A DNA stretch of 64,000 nucleotides from JACQFV01 sp964593585 (GTDB lineage: Bacteria > Zixibacteria > MSB-5A5 > WJJR01), in assembly GCA_964593585.1 (NCBI GenBank), contig CAZQIZ010000009.1, positions 1 to 64,000 of the forward strand, read 5' to 3'. The notes below the pieces were generated by a model that worked only from the letters and a program-made list of their open reading frames with translations, ran no database searches and was not told the DNA's origin. Numbering within the stretch: position 1 is the stretch's first letter; each line of letters opens with the position of its first letter. Positions 9,120 to 18,294 of the stretch are shown in pieces. Made by a program: the position numbers and the translations under genes.

Positions 9120-9722
9120 ATGGCCACAATCCACAACGCGGTTGTCACGATCAGTCTCGGACTCGGAATCGCGCTGCTCGCGCCGCGCGGCGCCGCGGCG
9201 CAGGCGCCGCCGATTCTTCAGCCCTGCCCCTGCCTGCTGGCCCAGGGGCCGGGCGGCCTCCCTGCCGAATCGCTCGCCCTACGTCTCGATACGCTACCCG
9301 GCTATGTCTCCCCAGACAAGGCGTTCAATTACTCACTGTTGGGGACCGTACTCCCCGTGGCGACGCTGGTCGCGGCCTACCCCGGCTTCCTGTTTGGACC
9401 ATCGCTCGGCTACTTCCATGCCGGTCAGCCGGGACGCGCCTGGACCGGCATCGGCATTCGCGCGCTGGCCACCGGCGGGATGGTCTCCGCCTTTGTGATC
9501 TGCGGCTGGGACTGCGGGGAGGGAGACTCGGCCTACAACATTGCGTGGGTCGTCTTTCTGGCCTCCGGCGGTACATTCATCGGCTCAGCGATCTATGACA
9601 TCGCCACCGTCAAGGGCGCGGTCCGCCGGCAGAACGAACGCCTCAAAGTCGCCTGGTCGATTTCACCGCGCTACGCGGCCAGCAGGGGAGAAGTGGGCCT
9701 GCAATTGCGACTGACGTTTTAG
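9120..9722 (+). CDS. Exported or membrane protein of unknown function
   Basis: A 200-residue protein. The ATG at 9120 follows GGAGAG and begins a signal peptide ending near APRGAAAQA. Two or three hydrophobic, Gly-rich segments follow (LLGTVLPVATLVAAYPGFLF, AWTGIGIRALATGG, IAWVVFLASGGTFIGSAIYD), then a basic segment and a short beta-like end (VGLQLRLTF) as in outer-membrane-associated proteins. I recognise no named family. It is convergent with the DUF4153 gene that follows. Confidence 0.7.
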   Translation: MATIHNAVVTISLGLGIALLAPRGAAAQAPPILQPCPCLLAQGPGGLPAESLALRLDTLPGYVSPDKAFNYSLLGTVLPVATLVAAYPGFLFGPSLGYFHAGQPGRAWTGIGIRALATGGMVSAFVICGWDCGEGDSAYNIAWVVFLASGGTFIGSAIYDIATVKGAVRRQNERLKVAWSISPRYAASRGEVGLQLRLTF

Positions 9723-9752
9723 TGAGACTTCGTCAGTACACCACTCCCACAT

Positions 9753-9784
9753 TGTCACCCCGAGCGCAGCGAGGGGTCTGCTCT
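9753..9784. repeat. Dispersed repeat (GTCACCCCGAGCGCAGCGAG type)
   Basis: About 30 bp related to 36144-36174 (GTCATCCTGAGCGAGGCGAA). Short repeats of this kind are scattered in the intergenic DNA of many bacteria. It lies between convergent genes. Confidence 0.5.
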
Positions 9785-9816
9785 TTGCTCTCCCATTATC
9801 ACCCGCTCGTCAAAGC

Positions 9817-11652
9817 TCAGGGCACAGCCGTTTCACTCGACCCGCCCAGCGAATACAGGATGTCTGCATAGAATGCAAATGGCCGCAACCGGTCTCCGCT
9901 GCCGCGATACTCAATGGCGCGCAGGCAGACCTTGACCCTCATGCGCCCCTGCTCCGCGGTGACCGTCATCTTCTCCGCGTCGATTCGGCCTCCACTGAAG
10001 TCATCGAAATGGCTCAGTAGCGTGTCTGCCAATGGCCCGAGCGGGATGGAAAGCGAGTCGGCGTGTGTGTCACCATCATAGGCCGCGATGGTCATGACGC
10101 TGGTCGCGCTGTCGACCCGGCAGCGCACTTCGCCGGTGGTGTCGGCAGGGGTTGGAATCGCGGGATTGAAGCGACGCCCCATGAGCATGCGCTCATAGCC
10201 GGCCACTGTCACGCTGGACTGCGGATCGGCGGACAACTCCAGGAAGGTCCGGCCGTCCAACCCCATCGCGCGCCGGTATTCGATGCCCAAAAGCCGGGTC
10301 ACGTCGGCGGGGTTCTTCGGAATGCTGTCGCCGCGCGATGTCCTGCTGGCCAGCGATTCGCCGAACCAACCTTGGATCGCGTCATAACCGTGAACCTCAC
10401 GCAAATAACCGATGATGGCACTGATCTGAATCGCGTCGTCGGTCTCCACCGGCGACTGCGCCTTCTGAATCTTCGCGTCCGTCAGGATTTGATGTTTCTC
10501 CAAAAGCCCCCGCAGACGGTTCACCTGGCTTCGCTCCGACACCTGAAATGCTCCCCACGGGCCAAATGAAATCAGCAGGGCGATCAGTGCCAGCGACGCC
10601 GGGATGACTTTAATGCTCTTGGCGCGGCTGGCGATGAAATAGATCGCCATCGCCGCCAGCCAGGCACCGAGCACATAGCCGATGAACCGTCCCTCCGTCA
10701 GACCGTAATCCGTGACCCGTCGCCTGATTGCCAGCATCAGCATCACAATCGGCGGAATCATGATGACCCAGAACCACCGCGCCGCCGCACGGATCCATCG
10801 GTTCTCCGTCCTTTCACGGATGGGATGCAAAAGCACCAGCGTCGCGATGCCCCCCGCGGCGAAAAACAGCGTCAGACGGCTCCCCCACCCGTGCGGCCAG
10901 TTCCACTGGACGACGATCTTTCCCAGATACGCATAGAGGATGATCAGGTAGACAAACATCAGCGGCAGGAGAATGTACTGCGCGAAGACCTTCAGCCCCC
11001 TCGGGTAGTCGGCGACTTCGTCGAGCGCATCCAGCTTCTCTGGAATGCCCGCGAGGAAAAACCAAACGGCAAAGATGCCCACAATCAGAATCCAGAGTTC
11101 GCCGTAACGCCGTTCCGGCACGTCGATCCCGAACAGATTGTCCAGCGCCGCCAGCGCGATCGCCAGCCCCGCAAACAGCGTTGCGGAGAAGAGTCCGGCC
11201 ACCAGTAGGCGGAAAAGCAGGGTCTTCCCATACTGCCAGAATCCGTTAATCTGTCCGGGTCGCAAGTATGGTCCCACGATCAGGAACTCGCCGAGAGCGA
11301 CCAGCAGCAGCGCCAAACGTTGCGCGTGATACACCGGCGCATCCGACATGTCCATCGGCACCGTGAGACCGTAGCCGGTCAGCAGGAGCACACCGAGCAA
11401 CTGCATGGCCAGCGTCAGGTTCTTCGACCATTCCCGCCGCTCGGCCACCAGCACCGTCCCGGCCAAGAGCGGTAGGCCGAGAATCGCGCCGAAGAGCACC
11501 GGGTAGAAAATGCTCGGCCCTCCGGTCTCCTCGTTCTCCACCAATACCAGCGCTGCCAGCGTGCCAATCGCGGCGCAAACGATGACCAGCGGAAACCGCC
11601 GGAGTGTCCGCTGTGCCCCTTCAATGACTTGCTGGATGGACGGCAGTCTCAT
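9817..11652 (-). CDS. DUF4153 multi-pass membrane protein
   Basis: A 611-residue protein starting at ATG 11652 after GAGGTG. The first 380 or so residues contain about ten hydrophobic segments (FPLVIVCAAIGTLAALVLV, FSATLFAGLAIALAALDNLF and others). A soluble C-terminal region of about 230 residues follows (GLLEKHQILTDAKIQKAQSP onward). Order and length match DUF4153 proteins, integral membrane proteins without a defined biochemical role. The gene stands alone and is convergent with the 9120 gene. Confidence 0.8.
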   Translation of the reverse strand: MRLPSIQQVIEGAQRTLRRFPLVIVCAAIGTLAALVLVENEETGGPSIFYPVLFGAILGLPLLAGTVLVAERREWSKNLTLAMQLLGVLLLTGYGLTVPMDMSDAPVYHAQRLALLLVALGEFLIVGPYLRPGQINGFWQYGKTLLFRLLVAGLFSATLFAGLAIALAALDNLFGIDVPERRYGELWILIVGIFAVWFFLAGIPEKLDALDEVADYPRGLKVFAQYILLPLMFVYLIILYAYLGKIVVQWNWPHGWGSRLTLFFAAGGIATLVLLHPIRERTENRWIRAAARWFWVIMIPPIVMLMLAIRRRVTDYGLTEGRFIGYVLGAWLAAMAIYFIASRAKSIKVIPASLALIALLISFGPWGAFQVSERSQVNRLRGLLEKHQILTDAKIQKAQSPVETDDAIQISAIIGYLREVHGYDAIQGWFGESLASRTSRGDSIPKNPADVTRLLGIEYRRAMGLDGRTFLELSADPQSSVTVAGYERMLMGRRFNPAIPTPADTTGEVRCRVDSATSVMTIAAYDGDTHADSLSIPLGPLADTLLSHFDDFSGGRIDAEKMTVTAEQGRMRVKVCLRAIEYRGSGDRLRPFAFYADILYSLGGSSETAVP

Positions 11653-12420
11653 GGCGCACCTCGTGTCGGGATCCTGCGCTCGCGGCTCACGGCATTACTC
11701 TCATGCGGAGGGAGCTCGCCGCGTGGAGTCAAGGAATCAACCCGGAAATTCTCCACAAGGGGAAAGTTCGCGGCCAATTCAATCATGGGTGGCCCGGCGC
11801 CTGTGCGACGCGGGATTGATGGATGAGCAATGGCGAGGCAGCAAGACGGCCCGCAAAAAAGCGGGCCGCGACCGAATACCCCCGGCACGACCCGCAGACC
11901 ATCCGTGGTCGATCCCGGAGAAGGGTGTTCCTGACGGTTATACGCTCGCATCGTCTTGCGCGTTACGATCGGACCACTGTGGTCATATTATGGCCGGATG
12001 ATGATCGCCATACCATCCCGAACGAAGTCCCAGATCTCCTCTCCCGGGGGCTCTTGATCACCTCGACACTGTCAGCAGTGATGCGCGACGAATCGGCGGA
12101 GGGCTCCATGGCCGCCGCCGTCGTCGTCGACGCCAGCGCGTAACCGGACACCAAGGCCAGCCGTCGCCATGCCATGCCCCTTTCGCACCCGAGCGCGCAA
12201 TAGCGTCCGTACTAATGTGCATAGGATTCATCTGGCATGACCAAGCCGGTCTCACAATCAGGGGAGACCAGAATTTGTCATGGGCGGAGCGCGCGCACGG
12301 AGTAAGTCGAGATGAACCTGCGCCGGAATGGCGTAATTACTCTGTCGGACCCTTGTGCTCTCGTACCGTTTTTCCGACAGTTCACAACCGCAGACTGACA
12401 TCGCTCCCGGGAGGTATTCC
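11653..12420. other. 768-bp intergenic region between divergent genes
   Basis: No convincing gene. It holds a hairpin with complementary CGGCCCGC/GCGGGCCG arms around an A-run near 11847-11868. A 70-codon minus-strand frame (12175-11963) begins like a signal peptide but has no good ribosome-binding site. Promoters for both flanking genes are expected here; none was assigned. Confidence 0.5.
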
Positions 12421-14004
12421 ATGCACAACGTGTGCCGATTCTCATCGCTGACCGCGGCGGTCGCTTTATCACTCCTGGCCATTGGCCCGGCCACGGCGGG
12501 CGCGCAAGGAATCACCAGCTTCACCGCATCCCCGTGCGTGCTCAGCGTGCAATGGCAGGCCGACGGCGATGCGGCGGGCGACTTCTTCGGCTTCTCTGTC
12601 GACGGTAACGCCGATTTCAACGGCGATGGCAAACCCGACATTCTGGTCGGCGCGATGCTGGGCGACATCGTGTATGGCTACTACATCAGTCCCATGGGTG
12701 TCTTCGAGCGCGGGGTCTGGTGGAACGGCGTCAGCGGATCGGATTTCGGCCGCTCGGTTCGCTTCCTCGGCGTGCCGGACAATGACCTGCACGGCACCGC
12801 TTCGGCTCTCATCGGCGCCCCGGGACACTCGGGCGCCGGGTTCGACAGTTGCGGCTTTGTCCACGAGCGCGGGCGCAGTAACCTCTTCGGCTGGATCGGG
12901 GAAGCGACGGGGGAGAAGCTGGGCTATTCGGTCGGCAACGTCGGCGATCTCGACGGTGATGGCTTCGATGAGATCATCGCCGGCGCTCCTGAGGCCGCGG
13001 GTGCGCTCGGTCCCCGCGCCGGCTACGTGCTCCTGCTGTCGCAGAATCCCGGCAGCGGCTACCTGATCCGTCGATATGATCGCGGCGTGCCGAATGAATT
13101 GTTCGGACGCGCCGTGGCCGGCGCCGGGGATGTCGACGCCGATGGTGTCAACGATGTCCTCATCGGCGCGCCGTACACATCCCGGATCGGTCCCGTGCTG
13201 CTGCCCGTCGGCGCCGCGTATGTCTATCGCACCGACGGCACCGTCATCTGGACGTTTTACGGCGAAACCGCGGGTGACTACTTCGGCAACAGCGTCGCCA
13301 CCGCCGGCGACGTCAACGCCGACGGCCATCCCGACATCCTCGTCGGCGCCTGGCTCGCCGACGTCAACAGCATGCATGATGCCGGTGCCGCCTACGTCTA
13401 TTCCGGCGCCGACGGTTCATTGCTCTACAGATTCGTGGGCGAGGGGCCGTCGCACTGCTTCGGCTACTCGGTGCGCGGTCTCGGCGACATCGATGCCGAC
13501 GGCTATGATGACTTCATCATCGGCGCCCACCGCGCCGATCTCAACGGCACCACCGACGGCGGCGCAGTCTATGTCTACTCCGGCCGATTGGGCAATTACC
13601 TCTGGATCATTACCGGTCTGCACTCTGACGACATCTTCGGCGTCTCCGCCGCGGCCGCCGGCGACATGACCCTCGATGGCCACCCCGATTTCATCGTCGG
13701 CGCCTTCGGCACCGACCCCGACGGCCGCGTCGACGCCGGCTCCGCCTTTCTCTTCGGCTGCGCATGCGATTGCGCCTACAACGGCGACCCCGCCCATGAC
13801 GGCATCACCGATGTCCGCGATGTCGTGATCACCGTCGGCGTCGCCTTCCGCGGCACGGCCTCCGAGCAGGGCGTCAGTTGCCGCTACCAGGATCCGGACG
13901 TCAACTGCTCCGGTGCCTGCGACGTCGTCGATGTCGTCAAGATGGTCAACGTCGCCTTCCGCGGCGGCAACCCGGCCACGGAATTCTGCGATCCCTGCCC
14001 GTAG
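12421..14004 (+). CDS. Secreted FG-GAP (integrin-alpha-like) propeller protein with dockerin-like tail
   Basis: A 527-residue protein; the ATG at 12421 has GGGAGG at 12409-12414 and begins a signal peptide ending ATAGAQG. About seven FG-GAP blades follow, each with a calcium loop of the type DxDxDGxxDxxxGAP (for example GDLDGDGFDEIIAGAPEA, GDVDADGVNDVLIGAPYT, GDVNADGHPDILVGAWLA). These match the integrin alpha-subunit propeller fold. The tail carries CACDC, DVRDVVITVGVAFRG and DVVDVVKMVNVAFRG, ending FCDPCP. The first dockerin loop has lost the usual CH (CDCAYNGDPAHDG). Likely a surface or extracellular calcium-dependent binding protein. Confidence 0.85.
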   Translation: MHNVCRFSSLTAAVALSLLAIGPATAGAQGITSFTASPCVLSVQWQADGDAAGDFFGFSVDGNADFNGDGKPDILVGAMLGDIVYGYYISPMGVFERGVWWNGVSGSDFGRSVRFLGVPDNDLHGTASALIGAPGHSGAGFDSCGFVHERGRSNLFGWIGEATGEKLGYSVGNVGDLDGDGFDEIIAGAPEAAGALGPRAGYVLLLSQNPGSGYLIRRYDRGVPNELFGRAVAGAGDVDADGVNDVLIGAPYTSRIGPVLLPVGAAYVYRTDGTVIWTFYGETAGDYFGNSVATAGDVNADGHPDILVGAWLADVNSMHDAGAAYVYSGADGSLLYRFVGEGPSHCFGYSVRGLGDIDADGYDDFIIGAHRADLNGTTDGGAVYVYSGRLGNYLWIITGLHSDDIFGVSAAAAGDMTLDGHPDFIVGAFGTDPDGRVDAGSAFLFGCACDCAYNGDPAHDGITDVRDVVITVGVAFRGTASEQGVSCRYQDPDVNCSGACDVVDVVKMVNVAFRGGNPATEFCDPCP

Positions 14005-14297
14005 GGCGCACGGCGTCAACTGGCAACGTGACCGGAAGGGGGAAGGCGCGCCGGAGGAATCTCGCGCGTTCACTCCAGTATGACCGAAACGGTCTTGTTT
14101 CGATTTCGACAGTGTCAAAACCGACGACCGACGCCGCACGGGCGCGCCGTTTTGACTTCGCCGTGCCAGTCCGGAGCGTAACTGCCATTGATGATGGCAT
14201 CGGTATGGACATTACCGACGCCATTCCGAGCACGTGACGTCGATTTCGCCGCAATGCCAGTTGTCGCCGAAGACGAGCGATACTCAGGGCGGGAGCC

Positions 14298-16670
14298 ATG
14301 AGACACATCCTGCAGTGGGCCTTTGCCCTCACCGTGCTTGGGTCCACCTTGACGCTGGCGGCCGTCCCCACCACGCTCAATGACTTCTTACTCCCGGGCT
14401 CACAGCCGACCCAATCCGGCCAACTCGAAACACCGGACAAATGCGACAACTGCCACGGCGGCTATGATCCCGCCGTCGAGATGGCGTTCAATTGGCGCGG
14501 CAGCATGATGGCCCAGGCCGCCCGCGACCCTCTCTACTTCGCCTGCCTGGCCATCGCCAACCAGGATGCGCCGGAAAGCGGCGATCTGTGCATCCGCTGC
14601 CACTCACCGGCCGGCTGGCTGGAGGGCCGCTCGATCCCCACCGACGGTTCGGCGCTCAACCTCAATGACCGCCAGGGCGTCCAGTGCGACTTCTGCCACA
14701 AGTTCGTCAAGCCGACTCCGATTGGAACCAACCCGTATCCCGCTGACGCGTCTTACACTGCTGGCACCTACCCGCGTGATCAGATCTATCTGGGGAACAT
14801 CGACCCAATCCCCACGCACTCGGCCAACGGCATGTATGTGGTGGACAGCGACAATTCCAAGCGCGGACCCTACACCGACCCAAACGCGAAACACCAGTTC
14901 TTCTATTCGCCGTTTCATCGCGCTGCCGCCCTCTGTGGCACCTGCCATGATGTGTCCAACCCCGTCTACATGAAGGTGGCCGATCGCGACTACGTGCCTA
15001 ACACCTTCGACCAGCCATCCCCCAGCTTCGATCCCTACACCATGTTTCCGATCGAGCGCACCTTCAGCGAATGGCTGATGAGTGATTACAACACCCCGGC
15101 CGGTGTCTACGCGCCGCAGTTCGGCGGCAACAAGCCCCACGTATCCACCTGCCAGGACTGCCACATGAAGGATGTCACCGGCGTCGGCTGCAACAAGGCC
15201 GGCACCCCGACCCGTACCGACCTGCCGTTCCATGACATGACCGGCGGCAACACCTTCATGCCCGACATCGTCGCGGCGGTCTTTCCGGCCGAGGTCAATA
15301 CAGCGGCGCTGGATGCCGGCGAGGCGCGCGCGCGCGGCATGCTGCAGAAAGCCGCTTCCATGGCGCTCTCTGCCACTTCTGGCGCTGGAATCCATGACCT
15401 GCGGGTCCGCATCACCAACGAAACCGGCCACAAGTTGCCGTCGGGCTATCCCGAAGGGCGACGCATCTGGATCAACGTGCGCGCCTTCGACATCACCGGG
15501 CTGCTGGTCTATGAATCCGGCGCCTACGATCCGGCCAGCGCGGTACTGTCTCATGACGCGCACGCCAAGATCTACGAGATCCATCCCGGCATTTCGTACA
15601 GCGCCAGTCCCATTCTCGGTCTGCCGCCGGGCAAGTCCTTCCACTTCGTCGTCAACGACACAATCTGGTCCGACAACCGCATCCCGCCGCGCGGTTTCAC
15701 CAACGCCGACTTCGAGATGATCCAGTCGCCGGTGGTTGGATATGCCTATCCCGACGGTCAGTACTGGGACGACACGCACTACCCGGTTCCCGGGATTGCG
15801 CGCACAATTATCGCCACGCTGTATTACCAGACCACATCGAAAGAGTACGTTGAGTTTCTCCGCGACGAGAATCGCTCGAACGACTGGGGCGACTCGCTCT
15901 ACAACCTATGGGCCGCGCACGGGAAATCCGCGCCGGTTTTGATGGTCTCCGACACTCTGCTGGTTGTGCCCACTGCCGGCGACACCGATGGCGACGGCAT
16001 CCCCGATGTGACCGATAACTGCCCGACGGTGCCCAACCCCGCACAACTCAACGCCGATGGCGACGCCTATGGCGCGGCGTGCGACTGCGACGACGCCAGC
16101 GCGCAGGTCTATCCCGGCGCGTCCGAGCTGTGCAACGGGATCGATGACAATTGCGACGGCCTTATCGACAGCAACGCGGTCAATGCGCCGACTTGGTATG
16201 CCGACGCCGACAACGACACCTGCGGCAACCTGGCGATCACGAAGCTTCAATGCACTCAGCCGACCGGCTATGTCGCCAACAGCTCCGACTGCAATGATGG
16301 CAACGCGCAGGTCCATCCCGGCGCCCCCGAACTGTGCAACGGCATCGATGACAACTGCAACGATGTGACCGACGAAAGCTGCGAGTGCGTGTGCGCCTGC
16401 CACGCCGATCCCGTCTGCGACACGATCATCGTCAATGTTCTTGATGTCGTCAGCGTGGTCAACGAGGCCTTCCGCGGGGCAGTGGCGATCACCGACCCGA
16501 CGCCATGCGCCTACAGCCCGTCCGATGTCGATTGCAGCGGCCTGATTAGCGTGCTCGATGTCGTGCGTATTGTAAACGTCGCCTTCCGTGGGAACAACCC
16601 CGCCACGGAGTTCTGTTCACCGTGCCCGCCGGCGACCGAGACCCGCGCCGGGTCGGGCTTAACGGACTAA
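14298..16670 (+). CDS. Secreted five-haem cytochrome c fused to MopE-like repeats and dockerin-like module
   Basis: A 790-residue protein; ATG 14298 follows GGGAG. After a signal peptide there are five CxxCH haem-attachment motifs: CDNCH (residue 49), CIRCH (98), CDFCH (130), CGTCH and CQDCH. This matches a c-type multihaem cytochrome. A beta-rich middle region follows, with a conserved HKLPSGYPEGRR segment also seen in some multihaem cytochromes. Next come a thrombospondin-3-like stretch (DTDGDGIPDVTDNCP) and two MopE-type metal-binding repeats (DCDD...VYPGA.ELCNGIDDNCDG). It closes with the CVCACH dockerin-like tail. It is 19 bases upstream of the next gene, so probably co-transcribed. Likely role is extracellular electron transfer or redox chemistry; the partner is unknown. 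Confidence 0.85.
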   Translation: MRHILQWAFALTVLGSTLTLAAVPTTLNDFLLPGSQPTQSGQLETPDKCDNCHGGYDPAVEMAFNWRGSMMAQAARDPLYFACLAIANQDAPESGDLCIRCHSPAGWLEGRSIPTDGSALNLNDRQGVQCDFCHKFVKPTPIGTNPYPADASYTAGTYPRDQIYLGNIDPIPTHSANGMYVVDSDNSKRGPYTDPNAKHQFFYSPFHRAAALCGTCHDVSNPVYMKVADRDYVPNTFDQPSPSFDPYTMFPIERTFSEWLMSDYNTPAGVYAPQFGGNKPHVSTCQDCHMKDVTGVGCNKAGTPTRTDLPFHDMTGGNTFMPDIVAAVFPAEVNTAALDAGEARARGMLQKAASMALSATSGAGIHDLRVRITNETGHKLPSGYPEGRRIWINVRAFDITGLLVYESGAYDPASAVLSHDAHAKIYEIHPGISYSASPILGLPPGKSFHFVVNDTIWSDNRIPPRGFTNADFEMIQSPVVGYAYPDGQYWDDTHYPVPGIARTIIATLYYQTTSKEYVEFLRDENRSNDWGDSLYNLWAAHGKSAPVLMVSDTLLVVPTAGDTDGDGIPDVTDNCPTVPNPAQLNADGDAYGAACDCDDASAQVYPGASELCNGIDDNCDGLIDSNAVNAPTWYADADNDTCGNLAITKLQCTQPTGYVANSSDCNDGNAQVHPGAPELCNGIDDNCNDVTDESCECVCACHADPVCDTIIVNVLDVVSVVNEAFRGAVAITDPTPCAYSPSDVDCSGLISVLDVVRIVNVAFRGNNPATEFCSPCPPATETRAGSGLTD

Positions 16671-16689
16671 GGGCAACAGGAGCTGTCCG

Positions 16690-18225
16690 ATGCGACACCA
16701 TTTCCGATTGATTGTTCCCGTTCTGGGGCTGTTCCTAGGATTTGCAGCGCCGACAGCCTTTAGCGATACCCTGCCGATCGAATTATTCCGCGGCGCCGAT
16801 GGTCAGATCGATGTCGCGGCGGTCCGCGACTCAAGTCTGAATCATGCGATCGACCTGACGGCGCTTTCCATCAGTGATCCACCGGCTGCCTCGAGGCTGG
16901 CGCCCTGCGCCTGGAGCGCCACGCCGACCGGCGTCAGCAATTGGGTCTACGCGCTGGCCACCCACAACAACGATCTCTATGCCGGAGGATTATTCACCAC
17001 GGCCGGTGGCGCGACCGTCAATCGCATCGCGCGCTGGGACGGCGTCGCCTGGAATCCACTGGGCGGCGGCATGAACAGCGGCGTGCTCGCGTTGGCTTCC
17101 TTCGGCGACCTGCTGATCGCCGGCGGATCGTTCGCCGTTGTCGATGGCGACTCGATTCCGCGCATCGCGGCATGGGATGGCAGCGACTGGATTCCGCTGG
17201 GCTCCGGCATGAATGACCGTGTGTATGCGCTGACCGTCTACAACGGCCGGCTGATTGTCGGGGGGGACTTTACGCTCGCCGGCGGTGTCGCCGCCAGCCA
17301 TGTCGCCGCGTGGGATGGGGTCGCGTGGAGTCCGCTCGCGGCCGGAATCAACGGCCGCGTCTACGCCTTTACCGCCTACGAGGGCCGTCTTATTGCCACC
17401 GGCGAGTTCAGCGAGGCCGGCGGTGCGCCCGCATCGAGCATCGCCGCCTGGGATGGCGTCTCATGGTCCGCCCTCGGCGATGGCATCCATCGCGTGGGCT
17501 ATGCGCTGGCCGTCTACGGGTCCGAGCTCATTGTGGGCGGACAATTCACCGCCTCCGGCAATCAGCCCGGCCCCAATCTCGCGTCCTGGGATGGCACGAC
17601 CTGGTCCACACTCGGCGGCGGTGTTGCCACCGCGGTCAACGCCCTCCTGGTCGACTCCGGTTCACTCTATGTGGGCGGCTGGTTTACCAGCGCCGGCGGC
17701 GCCCCGGCCCTGCGGGTTGCGCGCTGGGATGGCGCCGCCTGGAATGCCCTCGGCGGCGGGATGGGAAGCCCGGTCAATGCGCTTTCGCTCTATCAGGGCA
17801 ATCTCATTGCCGGCGGGATGTTCACGACCGCCGATGGTCTTTCCGTTGGATACATCGCGGGATGGAGCATGGATCGCGACGGCGACGGCGTCTGCGCCGG
17901 CGACAACTGTCCCGACGTCTTCAACCCCGATCAGGCCGACAGCGACGGCAACGGCGTCGGCGATGCTTGCGAATCGTGTGCCTGCGACTGCCATGCCAAT
18001 CCCGTCTGCGATCTGCCCGAGCCCGATGCGCGCTCGGTGATCGCGATCATGAACGTGGCCTTCCGCGCCTACCCCGACATCATCGATCCGTCGCCCACCT
18101 GTCCATTTACCACGACCGATGTGGATTGCGATGGCGTCACCACGATTCTCGATGTTCAGCGCATGATCAACGTCGTCTTCCGCGCCGGCGATCCGGCGAC
18201 GGAGTTCTGCCTTCCCTGCGACTGA
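16690..18225 (+). CDS. Secreted WDG-repeat propeller protein with dockerin-like tail
   Basis: A 511-residue protein; ATG 16690 follows CAGGAG. After a signal peptide the body holds about eight repeats of roughly 38 residues with WDGxxWxxLGGGM and an LYVGGxFTxAGG-type segment, a kelch-like or beta-propeller arrangement. A thrombospondin-3 calcium segment (DRDGDGVCAGDNCPDVFNPD) and the dockerin-like tail follow. In that tail the first EF-hand-like loop is degenerate (CDLPEPDARSV), while the second (DVDCDGVTTILD) is intact. It lies 19 bases after the cytochrome gene and is probably co-transcribed with it. Confidence 0.8.
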   Translation: MRHHFRLIVPVLGLFLGFAAPTAFSDTLPIELFRGADGQIDVAAVRDSSLNHAIDLTALSISDPPAASRLAPCAWSATPTGVSNWVYALATHNNDLYAGGLFTTAGGATVNRIARWDGVAWNPLGGGMNSGVLALASFGDLLIAGGSFAVVDGDSIPRIAAWDGSDWIPLGSGMNDRVYALTVYNGRLIVGGDFTLAGGVAASHVAAWDGVAWSPLAAGINGRVYAFTAYEGRLIATGEFSEAGGAPASSIAAWDGVSWSALGDGIHRVGYALAVYGSELIVGGQFTASGNQPGPNLASWDGTTWSTLGGGVATAVNALLVDSGSLYVGGWFTSAGGAPALRVARWDGAAWNALGGGMGSPVNALSLYQGNLIAGGMFTTADGLSVGYIAGWSMDRDGDGVCAGDNCPDVFNPDQADSDGNGVGDACESCACDCHANPVCDLPEPDARSVIAIMNVAFRAYPDIIDPSPTCPFTTTDVDCDGVTTILDVQRMINVVFRAGDPATEFCLPCD

Positions 18226-18294
18226 TCCGTGTCTGGGCGCGGGACTGTTCCGCGTCCGGGAGCCACGCAGCGATTCTCGCTGTCTGACGATCGC

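Noticed and set aside
11963..12175. 70-codon minus-strand frame beginning like a signal peptide
   Set aside because: No clear ribosome-binding site and no recognisable domain; the start is hydrophobic only by chance composition as far as can be judged.
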